Shown: positions 11,193 through 24,545 of the stretch, piece by piece
Layout of the letters: each line of letters begins with the position of its first letter
Position numbering within the stretch: position 1 is the first letter of the stretch
Source of the DNA: Acanthosoma haemorrhoidale
Taxonomy: Eukaryota > Arthropoda > Insecta > Hemiptera > Acanthosomatidae
NCBI GenBank assembly: GCA_930367205.1
Contig: OV884012.1
Span: forward strand, 35,789,520 to 35,853,519
Length of the DNA: 64,000 nucleotides
Direction of reading: 5' to 3'
Translations under genes and position numbers: made by a program
The notes under the pieces: generated by a model
What the model saw: the letters and a program-made list of their open reading frames with translations, nothing else
What the model was told of the DNA's origin: nothing
Databases searched by the model: none

Positions 11193-14100
11193 GAAGATCG
11201 AGGTGAGTTTTGGTTACAAAATTATTATTATGTAACTTGATTGAAGCGTTCGAACTGAAGATTTCGATGCAGCATACCTTTTTTAGTAGCAACCGTCACA
11301 CTCAGTGATTTTTCACATTAATATCTTAAAGGACGTTTAATCCAAATCTTTCTTAGGACACTTATATTGCATACATGGTAAAATCGGTTGGGATAAATAA
11401 TTAAATAAAGGATTAGTCAATTTAAACAACGATATAAATTATATTAAGGATATTTCCTTGCACTAAGGATTTTTGCAACAACCTATTAGAAAGGTGTATT
11501 CCTGATTTTTTTTTTAAAAGAAATTGAAGCGACCGGAGGTATTGAAGTTGTCTGATCACCTCGGTCTGTCAGTAGTAATGACTTGTTTACTGAGTACGTT
11601 ACACTAGTAAATGTAATAATTATTATTAATATCGATAATTATTATCGACTAGCGATACAATGTAAACAATCAGTGTACTTTTTAAATTTCCTCTTGAATA
11701 ATGGTCCTGAAAAAGTATTTTCGCACATACAAAAACAACAAGTGTAATCTATTTCTCGATACGTAAACCAACAGAAGATATTTACATACATCCTTATAAA
11801 TTTAAGGACATAATGGTCCCTTTATCGAGGCAATAGCGTTTCGAAGACTGCAACTAGCTGTTATTATGCTAACAGATAAACACATACAATTTACTCTCGA
11901 CTGATATATGTAACTTGATAGGAATAGAAATCACAAAGCTCATTGAGATTGCACGTTTGAATAAATTGAATAAACGCTAGCTAGGAGGAGGAATAATAAT
12001 AAACTAGTAGTAGTGGAGGAGAGGTGAAAGCTCCAAGAGGCGGACAATACCGAGATCCAGTCCTCCCACACCCGCATAGTTCTGCTCTCTCTCTGAGCCT
12101 GTGTGCACATGGTCAAATATGGCACATCTCATTTATATCCACAAATGTACACTTTTTCTCTCTACGTGGTAGGCATAATTATTAATAATAATAACTATCC
12201 ATAATAACTGTCCAACAACTTGAATTTGAGCATTTATCAACATTCTAAATTATACATCATGAAATAGTTGTTTTTAATGGAAAGAAAGTCAAGATTGGGT
12301 AAAGGAGGTGCTAGTAATATTTAACATTCAAACATGAGCTAATTGTTAGCCTGAGTAAATAAATGAGTGGAAGAGTTTATTGAGATATCGGTTTCAAAAG
12401 AGAGTTCGAAGGCTATCATCAAGTTTATTAATGTACAAAGTTTTGACATACAACCAATTATGGGCAAAGGACTATTCGTGCTAGATTCATTTTTGTATTA
12501 GCAAAATTTTCATTTTTAGCTGAGGTCATAATCAACAAAATTAATAGAAAATACAATTGTTCGATATTCTTCACGTTGTATGTTAAACAAATATGCTTCC
12601 CTGCAAAAGTCTCTGAACTATGGAGTTCTCGCTAGCATAAAGACAGAGCCCACATAACGTAGCTCCAAGGGCGGGAACGTAATTTTTTATGAAATGAGAT
12701 CGTTTTCATAAGTCGCGATAGCATCCTTCACTGGACGAGTATAGGTACAGTTTTAACCCTCACAATCTGGAAAAAAAATTAGCTATATTTCTTTTTAAAA
12801 AAATAATTCATGTTATTAATAATTAAGATTAGAATATTTGTCAATATTATGTTTTGGTGTTATTGTTTCGGTTTATCTTGCTTATTTCATTTTATTTGCT
12901 TTTAATATCTAACAAATTGTTTAACAGCTTTATGAGGGCTAAAATTCTTTTTTAGCCCTTATTTAAGGGGTATTAAAACGGGAATTAAAAAAAATAATAA
13001 AAACCTTTAGATCCAAATAGTGGATTAATTTTCTCATAAAGGAAATCTATTCAAAATACCATTTCATTAAAGCCTTACGTTGAATCATTTCTTGGGGGGA
13101 GGGGCTTATCTTCGCTCATTTCGTTTATCATATTTGCCAGGTAATTTATAATTCATGGGCTCACGTTTCATTTTAATAATTAAATTTCATTCATTAAAAA
13201 TGTCGGTATAACTTATACAATAATTACTACTTTATAAATTCATTTTATTTATTTGTAAAATTCAAATTTCATTATATTTTCCGTATTATTATGTAATATC
13301 AGCACCGATTTTTTCTTGTTTTTTGCTATCATTAATAGATTATGTACTAAAAGCAGTAAAGTTCAACAGATGACAGCAGCCAAAATACTTGGTGAGGTTT
13401 TGACATTATTACCAACAAACTCTTCTACTCATTCAAAAATACCTCATAAAATGTCACTACAGGCCACGACAGTTAGAATTTTTTTACTCAATGGCCGTTC
13501 GCTGCGGCCCTGAGATGAATAATCACTACGGTGATGAATAATAAAATAGCCGTAACCAAAGCGACAATTACCATACGACAATTAAAGGAAAATGTCCAGG
13601 ACACAGTTTTTACATTTTCACTTAAAATCCTTCAAAATCGTTCGTTCCAATCTTATGATTGATATTTCTATAATCAATGAATGAAGAGGTGCCAGTTTTC
13701 TTCATTGGATCGTAGTGACGTCTATCCAGGCTACAACTTTTGCAACTCGTTAAGAATGACACCTGTTTTAGACCTTGTTGCGATTTCATTAACATGCTAC
13801 ATAAACGATAAGTTATAACATATAACTACCCTGAACTATGAAATCAGATCTACTTTCCCTTGGCTGAATCAAACTGACATAATTCCATGCCCCACAAACT
13901 GTATGGTTAGTGATCCAGCACGTTTATTGAAATAAAAACTTTCGCTGAGAAAATGTTGAGGGATAGCAATATTGCAAAACCTCAAGAGTAGAGTAGTAAA
14001 CCTCCAAACGTCCTACGTTTTATATATTTTCATGAATAGTTCAAAGGTATGAAGATACCAGTTAGAACGAATGAGTAAACATGTTCATGTGAAATAAACA

Positions 14101-17100
14101 GATTTTTTAACGCTCTTCTTTCGTGCTGGTGATGAAAATCTATTGTATAACAAAAGGTTTCCCGCCTCATTTACATTAATTATTTACGAATACTATAAGG
14201 TAACGTACTTCCATTAAGAACAAAAAGGTTCGCGTCAATACTCAAGGAGGTAGGGGATGCTGAATTAAGCCTCTCGCATTATCTCAAAAATTACTTGTCT
14301 CTTCAAAACGAAAATCAAATCGTTCTTGCACACCTTGCCCCCAAAATAGTGTCATAATGTAATTAACCAGATTGGCGTCACAAATATTATATCTATGTGA
14401 TAAGCCTCTTAAAAAACCTATACAATAATAATGCACCTAGTTATTAATTATATACAGAATTTGACAAGTTTCATAGCAGCAATATCCAAATCTATCTTGC
14501 GTGATAGACCGCTCTCGTTTTATGAATATCTGTAATCTATTTAAGCAATATCAAAATTTTCACGTGATATGATCGCTGATTATTTAAATGATGAAAGGTC
14601 ACGAAATAAAATAACATGATTTTCCATTGTCTTCAATCACCATCTGTATTTTATTGATTGCTGATGTTACAAGCAAACTCCTATTCGACAGCTATCGTTC
14701 AGGGGAATAGGGACAAACATTATTTGGAAATCAGGCAGATCAGTTTACTGTACTCAGTGAGCACTCCAAGAGGCATTAAAAATTAATCAACCGACAAAAA
14801 TGGAATGCAATGATATTTTTAGAGAATATTTTAATATTAAAGAAGAAATTGTATGTATACCTTCTCCTCAGCCTGAAGAGTATTTTCATTCGTTCTTTGA
14901 TAATTATTCGTTCTTGTTCAAGTACTATATTTTAACATTGAAAATGACAGCCATGCCCGTTGAATGTCCTTTTTAATAAGCAAATTAAGCGTGGGAAGTC
15001 CCGCGTATAATTATTATTCAAATAAAATCAATTTATTTTCAGTATTTACATAACTAAAATAATCTTTTGCTAATATGCAATTCATCTAGTCTAAAACGAT
15101 TAATCATTCCAGAATAACATGTTATATATTACTTATAATTATAATGTTATATTTTATTTTTAATCAACGTAGACTCGTATCCTTAATATATCCCTAAACC
15201 AAATTTTTGACCATATTTAATAAAAAGATTAAGAACTATTTTTTTATTCTTCTTATTGTCTATCTGGACCATGATTATGAGAAATTTTCGTTTTGAAGTA
15301 TTTGCTTTAACTTAATTAAAAAAACACCTTCACCCAACCCCTCAAAAACATCTTGATCATACAAATAACCGTCCTTCAATGAACTTTCCACAACACAAAT
15401 TCACACCGTAATATTTATACGGGTTATACGGCCCACGCTGCCCAGCCTAGAATTCCGAAGGCTTAGTGTAATTATTGGCGTGACAACTTTCCAGCCTTCA
15501 CTAAGTGATAATGTACTGCTGTCATTTTTGAATTTATACTTGATGGAAGTGGATTGGCTGTGGGCAGCCCGTGTGCATGCCAACAATACGTTCTACATTA
15601 GCATTTTTGTAGGAGAGCGAAAAAGTTTGACAGTTTAAATATAATATAATTTAATTTATTAATAATATAATAATTTATAGAAGATATATTTAAAATTAAA
15701 TACCTCTACCCTAGATATTACCCAAACTCACCAACATATTTTTGTCCTTTGGCATACAATTATTAATAATAGTGGAAATCATAGCACAGCGGAACTAGAC
15801 TATAGTGTGTATCATCTTACTATAAGAAGGAGTCGCAGGATGGTTGCCGTGGAGGTATCATTTCTTCTAAGCAGTTGAGGATGATTGTTTAAGCCATCGA
15901 CAGCGCTAGTACTATTATACAAAACTGTGAGTAGACAGAAGTTCATTCAATTAATTACTATAAAAAGGTTTGGCCTATTTTGGACCGGTTTCTTTAAATT
16001 AAATAACACGTCATCAATTTAGAGCCTATATCGTGGGTCACTCCATGCAACCCAAAAGGTCTGCAACTCTTTTAATGATATGATGCTCTTGAGGCATTAC
16101 TCACTAATCTAAGAACTCCTAACCAATCTTCGTATGACTGCCAAATTCCCCGAACCAACATTGTATGGGTTCGCTAAGAATGATTGAACCGCTCGTTAAC
16201 CCAAAGATGAATGACTTACAACTTGCCCAGAAGAGATTAAGTAATTGGGGCTTGCCTGGGGATAGGCCTCACTGCCCTTAACTATGAGTTTTTCATCGAA
16301 GCAACCAAACAATCCAGAAAACATCATGGACGTCATCGGTGAATTGCTAATCGGGGAAAGCAATCTTCTGTATGACTTTAACTAAATATAAGTTGAGAAT
16401 TTGTAAATAATTCGTCTTTATATAGTTTATAATTAGAGCAACAATGCCCCTTGTAGTTAACATGTCCTGAAAACAAATAAATAAATATAATCTTGGCATT
16501 CCTACCCGGATAATCTTAAGCATCTTATTAATAGATAGTAGACAGCTCTTTAATGACATGGTTCGCACATCTTCTGTGTCAGATATTTCCCCATCTCTTC
16601 CTCGCCTTTATCGATGCATGAACGATACTTTCATACACTAATAGTGTTCATTCGTCAAGGGGAAAATAGTCCACATTTCAGAAACATATATCAGCACTAG
16701 GCACTAGTTTCTTATTGAGCTGGAGTTTTGTTGACCCAGCCTTAACCTTAGCCGAAACGACAAGGCATCAAAAATATATAAATCTTTTGAAAATTTAAAA
16801 GGTCAACATTTTTATGCTTGTTATACTCCCAGTTAAGATATCAGATATTTGAGCGATCTTTCTTTGTCTGGTCAAAAAGAAATGCAACCAGTACAGTATG
16901 GTCCTTGTTTGCTTTGTTTATTTCCTGACCTGCTTATGATGGTACGAGACAAGTGCAGTAAAGCTGCGGACTGCCCTTTCCAAATTATCCCAGAACTATA
17001 GGAGGATGAAGTTTCTCCGACAGGAACAGATGAAATCTAGCTATGAAAAATAAAATAATCTTGCTGGTTTCAATTGATTTAAATGCTTTTATATTAAAAA

Positions 17101-18317
17101 AAATCGATTTCCAGTGTTAATTGTTAATGAATTAGTGCTGATGGCCACCCAATGATAAGATGGTACCGATGAGCAAACGATCAGGTGAGTGCAGCTATAC
17201 ACTTTAAAGCAGGAGCATGGTAGGTACTGATGCTATCTGAATTCAATAGACAATTGTGATCACTATAATTTATCAGATTGCTGGATAATCTGAGCACTAA
17301 GGCCTTTATCCGGAAGGTTTAATCCAAGCAAAGATGATTCAAATTACCCCTCTCAGTGCTTATTAAGACTTCAATGCTATTGATTCACTGGTTGTGTAAC
17401 TGATCCATTATTGATTCGGGGCGGCTATAGTTATAATCTGCATAAAGATATAACGTCTGCTGGAAAGGTTGATGATAACATCTAGTCTGGAGTTGTCATG
17501 TTTGCTGTAAACACAAAACATTTCCTTAACTTAGGTATTAGGGTGAGTCGAATGTCGACATTATTGATTCGGTATAGTTTTTACTAAATAATGAAAACAA
17601 AAACACCACCTTACCTATCTTCCAATAAATAATTGAGACTTTGAGACAAACTTGTAACCAGATTGTATAACGAGATTTGCGGACCTAGAAATACATCGGA
17701 ATAGTATATTTTGCTAGCTAGTGTAATACGGCCTATTTTGGTCTCTAAATTTTTTCTTTTTAGCGCTAACTCCTAACGTAAGAGGACCTTTTTGAAAGAA
17801 AAGAGTCTCTCTATAGTTTCGGCAATAAATTTGTCAATATTGACAATACTCAGTTTATAAAGTCACTATTAATAAAGTATATAGAGATAAATAATCAATA
17901 AAGTCACTTTGAGGAACTAATGTCCTCGTATCCGAAGGTGTTAAGTATGTTAAGCCCAAGTGGCGAACAACAGTGGGCTTGTCTGCCCGCTCAATGAAGT
18001 TTGGAATTAAATTCATAAATAAATTCAAGAAATGCACTAAAGTCACTTTCATGAGAGGCTTAGCACTACAGTAAAACAAGATCAAAAACGTCCAAAAAAA
18101 AAAAGTTAAAACCTGTCCAAAGTTGATCTCTTTCCGTAGTAAGTGGTAAAAAGTCACCGATTTCTCTATATTGGGTTTAGGGATGGAGGGGAAAAGGGAA
18201 ATAAAAGTGATTATTTTAAAAACGTTTTCAGGAATATCTTATTATTATGAGGTTTAACACAAACATTATTATGTACAAAATTAATGTACTTTAAAATCTA
18301 ACTAAATGTAACATAAA
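11193..18317. other. long unannotated AT-rich stretch
   Basis: Seven kilobases without a supported gene. All open frames are under about 100 codons and lack family motifs. Small GC-richer islands at about 12000-12110, 15415-15590 and 16020-16340 may be decayed elements, but I recognise none. Confidence 0.5.
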
Positions 18318-20001
18318 ATTTCAGTAAATTTAAGAATTAACCTAACGGAATCTCCCTTGGTCGGACTGATTTGATATTTACTTGCGCCCTTATTAAACTT
18401 GTAATAGTGGTGTCCCCTAAAGGTCCAAGGGTAATTAGTAATCCATTTGTTCCTGAAGAGGTCATAAACAACACCTGTTTACAGAGGATATTATCCAAAA
18501 CCTCATTCCCTAAAAAACAGCCTAATTCTAATAAACAAATTCACTCTGATCCAAAAAATATCATTACAGTATATATGACATTAGCTTAAATAATACGCCG
18601 TGAACAATTTATCACGGGCATCAGCTTTGTTTGGGATATATAGGTCAATTCTTAAATTTATTGTACTAGACAGTGAAAAAGAGAATAAGTTGTCTTTAAT
18701 CGACTCAGAATCGAGCTAGAAGACCCCCCCCCCCCTATAGGGGTACACAGTTTACGTTTTGTGGGTCAATGATAACTGATGATAGTTTTCGTCTCTAATA
18801 ACAAATTTTTAAAATTGAAGATTATTGTCGAGGGGGCGTCACTAGGGGAGTTCCTAATCACTCTAGCCCTGGTGACAAGTGCGGATTGTTGTAGTTAATA
18901 ACATGGACCATGTTCCATGTCGGCATTTAATATCTGACTCCATTTATTGATAGGGATGTGTCCCGACAGTACACTGTGTTCAGGAGAGAGGTTCAGAGGT
19001 TCATAAAGAATAAGACCAGTTTTCAGAGTTCGGGCGGGAGATCGGCAGCGTAATAGTACAAGTCGTCAGAGGGTCTGCTAGAGGCTGAGACAAGGAGCCG
19101 GCGCTGAGGTGCGGCAGAGAGAGAGTAAACTAGTAGAAGATTCCAGGGCCCTGGAGTATCGCGACCGGGTGATAGCGGCTGCCTAGTTGCAGATACTGGA
19201 GAAGAGACTCCTTACAGGGCGAAACTCTTTGGTTTTTAACATTACTTCCATTTCCTAAAACATTACTTCCCCTTCCTACCGGAAGGAGGAGCCTAGCTTG
19301 AACGGGGTATGTTTATGATGTCACACCTGCGCCGAGTACGTGCCCCTCGTCCTCTATAGAACTGTTTATTGGCATGGCTTTTAGATTTTATGACCGCCGG
19401 AAAGTGACTGAAGGTCTAAAAGGGTGTGTTTTATGATGTCACATCTACCGAGATACGTGATCGCTCGTCCCCTAAAGGACTGTTTATGGCATGATTTTAT
19501 GAACGCCAGACGGTGACCAGAGGTGTTAGTAATAACCGTGTAAAACCGTGTTGGTTTTATTAGGGGCAGATGGCTTACCCACTCAGGTTTTATTGCAGGA
19601 CCTTCGACCCTCTGTTACTTGTTTCACGACTACCGACCTCTCTATGATTTATTACAAGAAGTTTACAAAGATTTGCATTTATATTATAACACATTAGTTG
19701 CACCAGAGTATAGGGTAATTTACATATATTGTTAGCGCTCGCTACAATTACCAACAAGCTTCATAAAAAACAAATTCATATGCATCATGGTGTTTCATTA
19801 CGGTTACGAAAACGATTTTGTTAGCACCTTTAATGACGTTTTGTGGGAATAGTCTACAGAAGACCCTTCCCATATGATTTATCAGAACGTAAGACATTGA
19901 CTTGATATCCTAATACGAAAGGAAAACAAATATTAGTTATTAGAAGAAATTAACCCTGCATTTTTTTTCATAAGGCTGCCTATATGCATCTCTATAAATA
20001 T
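18318..20001 (+). repeat. local duplication, unit 1 (interrupted by a solo LTR)
   Basis: The unit begins AATTTCAGTAAATTT and ends CTCTATAAATAT. Its flanks match 20051-20981: about 18318-18655 aligns to 20051-20400, and 19747-20001 to 20727-20981. The central parts (18656-18775 here, about 20400-20685 there) do not align. A 12-C run lies at 18724-18735. The solo LTR at 18826-19746 is absent from unit 2. No coding function is evident. Confidence 0.85.
18826..19746 (+). mobile_element. solo LTR, TGTCGGGGG/CTACA family, copy 1
   Basis: A 921-bp element begins TGTCGAGGGGGCGTCAC and ends GCGCTCGCTACA, with TG...CA ends. It is flanked by ATTAT (18821-18825) and ATTAC (19747-19751), a 5-bp target duplication with one change. 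The paralogous empty site GAAGATTACC is at 20723-20732. Four relatives occur at 32968, 38772, 41576 and 54105. No internal genes are attached, so all look like solo LTRs left after recombination; the superfamily is unknown. Confidence 0.88.
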
Positions 20002-20050
20002 TTTTCTGAACGTTTTCTCACAAATTAGGAGTGTTATGCTTTGAATTCCT

Positions 20051-20981
20051 AATTTCAGTAAATTTAGAAATTGGCCTAACGGGCTCTTCCTTAGTAGGAC
20101 CAATTTGGTATTTACTTGGACCCTTATTACCATAGTAATAAAAGTGGTGTCCCCCAAAGGTAACCCATTTGTTTCTAAACAGGTCATAAACTCTGTAAAC
20201 TGAGGATGTCAGCTCAAAACTCATTCCTTAATAAAATAACCTAATTCTAATAAATAAACTTAATTTAACCCAAAATCAATATCAATATCATTACAGTATA
20301 ATGGCTCTAATCAGACTGTGGCTTAAATAATACGTTATGTACAATTTATCACGGGCTTCAGGTTTGTTTGGGATATTTAGCTCAATTCCAAAATTTACTG
20401 TCCTATATCCCAGTCATCTGTATTTTAGAATGAATAATAAATAATAGCCGAATAATTTGGTATGGGCAGTATGAAGGTAATTTGTGAGCGGAATAAATGA
20501 CATATCACAGTAGGATTCCGACATACTCCGCTTGGAATGTGCCACCGGTATCCTACCCACCGAAGGCCTGGCATTCTTCACACACCTAGGCTTGTGCCTG
20601 TTTTTTCGGGAAGGAGGACCCACGCTTTTTCTTCTTACTTTCTTGTCTAACTGCGCTACACTGTGCACTGCCCATTGGGTAAGGCTGATAGTTTTAGTCT
20701 CTAATAACAAATTTTTAAAATTGAAGATTACCATCTAGCTTAGTAAAAAACAAATTCAGATGCATCACGGTGTTTCATTACGGTTACGAAAGCAATTTTG
20801 TTAGCACCTTTAATGACGTTTTGTGGGAATAGTCTACAGAAGACCCCTCCCATATGATTTATCAGGACGTAAGACATTAACTTGATATCCTAATACGAAA
20901 GGAAAACAAATATTAGTTATTAGAAGAAATTAACCCTTCATTATTTTTCATAAGGCTGCTTACATGCATCTCTATAAATAT
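20051..20981 (+). repeat. local duplication, unit 2 (LTR-free)
   Basis: This is the second copy of the unit at 18318, separated from it by about 50 bases. It has the undivided sequence TTGAAGATTACCATCTAGCT at 20721-20740, the pre-insertion state of the LTR in unit 1. It contains about 285 bases (20400-20685), locally GC-richer, that unit 1 lacks. The open frames there (20414-20734) have no recognised motif. Confidence 0.83.
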
Positions 20982-21854
20982 AAGCCACTACATAAACCAC
21001 TAGACTATTTTTTGACTTTTAACATTGAAAATTAGATTTTAATATCTGAGGTATAAAATAAAGATTTCGTGCAAAATATCATCCCTTTATATGAAAACAG
21101 GATTGTGAAAAAAATGTTGAACGGACTTAATGATTACACATTTGTTTTTTTTCTTAATATGCGTTCATCAATTAATTAAATATTGACACGACTCGCTGAA
21201 GATATTAATGAACGACTGAAAGACAGAAACACTGGTAAAAACACAAGGGTTTCTGATTTTGAAAAAAAACTAACTGAAATCTAAAAATCAAAATCCTAAA
21301 TATACTTTGATCTCAGTACATAATTTTATACCTAATTAAAGTTAAAGGTTATAATTATTGAAGTACTTTATTAGTATTAGTGACAATGATGTAATACTCT
21401 ATCATTGAATAGATCACCACCAGACATCGATTGCGATCCCCTACATTTGTAATCTTCATTCCGGGTATCAAGTCCTTGGCAATATCAGACAGAAATATAT
21501 TTGGTTTAGAGATTGGCGTCGGAATCATCAACCAAACCAACAAAGTATGAAATAATGGTTGATTGGTCAATTTTTTTACTATTTGTTTACATATACTTTT
21601 TCATACCATTTCTAAATCGATTTTCCTATGCCATCAATATTTAAAGTACTTTCCGCAAGGAAAAATCATTTTGGGGGAATTGATAAAAATACCCACTGTC
21701 CAGCAGACTACTAACACCAACTTCTATGAATTCCCATAGGAAATATAACTTAGTTTTTTTATCAAAAAAACGTAAACATTTGCTAAGTTTAAAATTACAA
21801 AAATTATACATGCTTACCACAATTGTACCAGGCACAGTGGAATAAAAATGTTTA
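20982..21854. other. no recognisable feature
   Basis: AT-rich sequence with short open frames that look like chance. Nothing supported. Confidence 0.5.
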
Positions 21855-22400
21855 GTTTTTTTTCTTCCTAACCCCTTTAAATTCACAGATAATTATATAC
21901 AATTATAGATCCTCAGGCGAATCTATTTACAAATTATTTTTGTATTTCTTGTAGCATCGCTACATTATATACAGGTTTTGTTATTTTATAAAAATTATAT
22001 AATGAATAAAGAAGTATAATGATACACATTATACGTGACTGGACTAAACTTACTAATAAAGGTGATGAGGCTCACTTTTTTGATCAAACTTAAAACTAAC
22101 TTACATACTAATTATTCACCTAATTTTTCTCCAACAGTCTGTTGACATCGGCGCGGGAGGGGTGGTGGGGTCATAGTGTTAAACACAGGGTTGGTTAGGT
22201 GATGCAATGAGTCAAAAAACTTGATGTGTCTCCGGCGAATGAACTCACCTACCGATGGCACACCAAGCAACGAGTGCAGGTCAGCGTTCTTTAACCTCTC
22301 GAGAGAGGTATGTTAGACCACTTTTCGCATGATCCGATTCTGGAAATGTTGTCTGGCTGTATTGTCAGTCAAGTGGGTAAATAGCAGGACAAGGAGCTGG
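21855..22400 (-). mobile_element. second LINE family, 3' fragment, copy 1
   Basis: A T run at 21856-21863 marks the poly(A) tail of a minus-strand insertion. The 3' UTR follows, then the end of the polymerase ORF. Readable pieces include a FIRRRHIKFFDSL-like block and TNPVFNTM. The same sequence occurs at 45862, 52478 and, with more of the reverse transcriptase, at 60180. This copy is 5'-truncated and frameshifted. Confidence 0.83.
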
Positions 22401-23589
22401 CCGAAAACCTACACAATAAAAAGATAATTAAAATAAAGGGGTTTTCGGGAGGAAAGACATCGCGAAAGCAGACTCATCAACTGGATGGATATCTAACATG
22501 CGTGCCTTTAGGATGCAATTCTGTTAAAAAATCACTTTTTGACGTCTACCTACAAATAACGTATATTTAACGCAGAAGCGCTGTTATCAATACAGATACG
22601 AGGTCACTAAACAAGAATATTAGTACAAATATCAAAAGATTAAAAAAGCAAAAACAAGTTATAAGTAAACAAATATAGACTAATTAAGTACTGAATGATG
22701 AAGGCAATAAAATAAATACCATACAAAGTTTTCAAAAAAGGTTAATTTTTTTAAGTAAAAATAGTCTTTTTTCATTACTTTGAATTTAAAGATTGTTTTC
22801 AGTATCAAAAGTGAAACTATAACATTTCTTAACTCGGTATTAATTTGATAAAAAGTCCTTTAGATTAATCTGTGATTAGAATATCATAACAAAGTGTCCA
22901 AAGAAAAAGACTGAAATTTATGTAGAAAATTGACTTGAAGTTCATTAAAAAATAGTTATTATCGTAGAACTACAGTTTTATGCTAGTCCGCTTAATGTAT
23001 TCAGATATATGTTTCGATTAAACGCTTGTCGTTTTGTCGCGTAGTATAGGTGGGAATACGATTTTCATTTAGAATTATAATTGATAAAAAGGTTCTCTGC
23101 AATACTTCTTTCGTATCTGAGTGATTAATTCTTTTAAAGCCTTAATTAATTTATGAATTTCCGAGCGGCGGAGGGAGCTGATTTTTAATGTGTCACTGCC
23201 ACATTGGCTGGTTAAAGAAATTTATTTCTTTACAGCCTCATTCATTTAGCACCACTGCAATTATAAATAACAGATTAATACTTTTAAAAAAATCCTGTGA
23301 CATTTGATATCTTCATTTCGCTCCTATTAAAAAAACCAAAAAAAAAAACACCGCCAGGAATTGAGAGATCTCCTATCCCAAGTGTGGATGACTTCTGAAC
23401 AATCAATATGGAATAAGTGAATAGAGTAGTGCATTTGTAGCTTTTATTGGAGTAATAAATATTGATAATTTATTGAATGCAATAGCCGTGTATGATTTAC
23501 AGATGTGAGAGTCAGGATCCAACACCTTCGACATTGAGGATATCTTTTTTAGTTGGAAGGAAATAAGCAACCGTCATTTGATGAGGGTC
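22401..23589. other. no recognisable feature
   Basis: AT-rich sequence. No gene, RNA or repeat could be supported. Confidence 0.5.
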
Positions 23590-24545
23590 TGTTAAACTAA
23601 CTTAAAAATAGATCCTTCATTTTACATGTTCCTTGGAACTTCTTCCAAGTCCGCTGTCGTTTGCAATATTCTAACTACCAGCCCATAAAAGCACGAGTTC
23701 CATAGGGCAGCGTCCTGGGTCCCATCCTCTATAATCTATACACTGCTGATGTCCCCTCTACTACCAATACCTTCTTGGCAACATTTTCAGATGACACTGC
23801 AGTGCTATCATCCCATCCAGACCCCGACATAGCATCCCATAACCTTCAAAAACACCTTGATGAAATCAAGAGTTGCTGCAACCAATGGCGAATCAAAGTT
23901 ATTGAAGCAAAATGTTCCCATATTACCTTTACCCTCTACCACAGGTCCTGCCCTCTAGTTTTTTTTTAATTCCATTCCTCTCCTTGTATCTGAGTTACTA
24001 CGGTATTTAGGCTTCCATCTCGACAAAAGGCTGACTTGGAACCCACACACGAGGCTAAAAATACAAGAACTAAACAGACGCTTTAGTCCCGATGGACAAC
24101 TGTACAGGACATCCCATCTCTCAATAGATAATAAATCCTACTAATCCACAAAGTTATACTTAAGTTAATCTGGACGTACGGAATAAAGCTATGGGGGACA
24201 TCAAAAATGCCGAACCTCAAGCGTATCCTTTCAATCAATAGTCCCAAAAACAATAGTAAATGCCTCTTATTAAGTCAGCAACAAAACCCTTCATAATGAT
24301 CTTAATATATCCTACATTCTTCAACTCATCGCTTCCAAGTTCATAAAATTCCATATTAACCTATCCAACCACCCTAATCCAAGGGAGGTGAGAACGTGGA
24401 CTTGGGAGGTCTCTATACGGTTAGTAAATACTGTATGAATGAGCGGGTGAATGAAAATTGTACATATGGTATGAATGAGATCATTTATCACAATTACTTA
24501 TTGCCCAATGAGGCAGATTGTTATATTATCATAATAAAGTTGTAT
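23590..24545 (+). mobile_element. Jockey-type LINE, 5'-truncated, copy C
   Basis: This is the longest Jockey copy. It starts upstream of copy A with a FQVRCRLQYSNYQPIKA-like segment before the GSVLGPILYNLYTAD block. The catalytic box reads TFSDDTAVL, so the alanine of FADD has become serine. A TAG stands where glutamine is normal in VPQG (near 23712). The 64-codon frame 23775-23969 is the best preserved piece. The C-terminal part and 3' tail follow to ATCATAATAAAG at about 24540. The copy is dead. Confidence 0.84.

Noticed and set aside
20414..20734. 106-codon open frame in duplicated unit 2
   Set aside because: No motif, its N-terminal part lies in AT-rich repeat sequence, and the frame is not maintained in unit 1.
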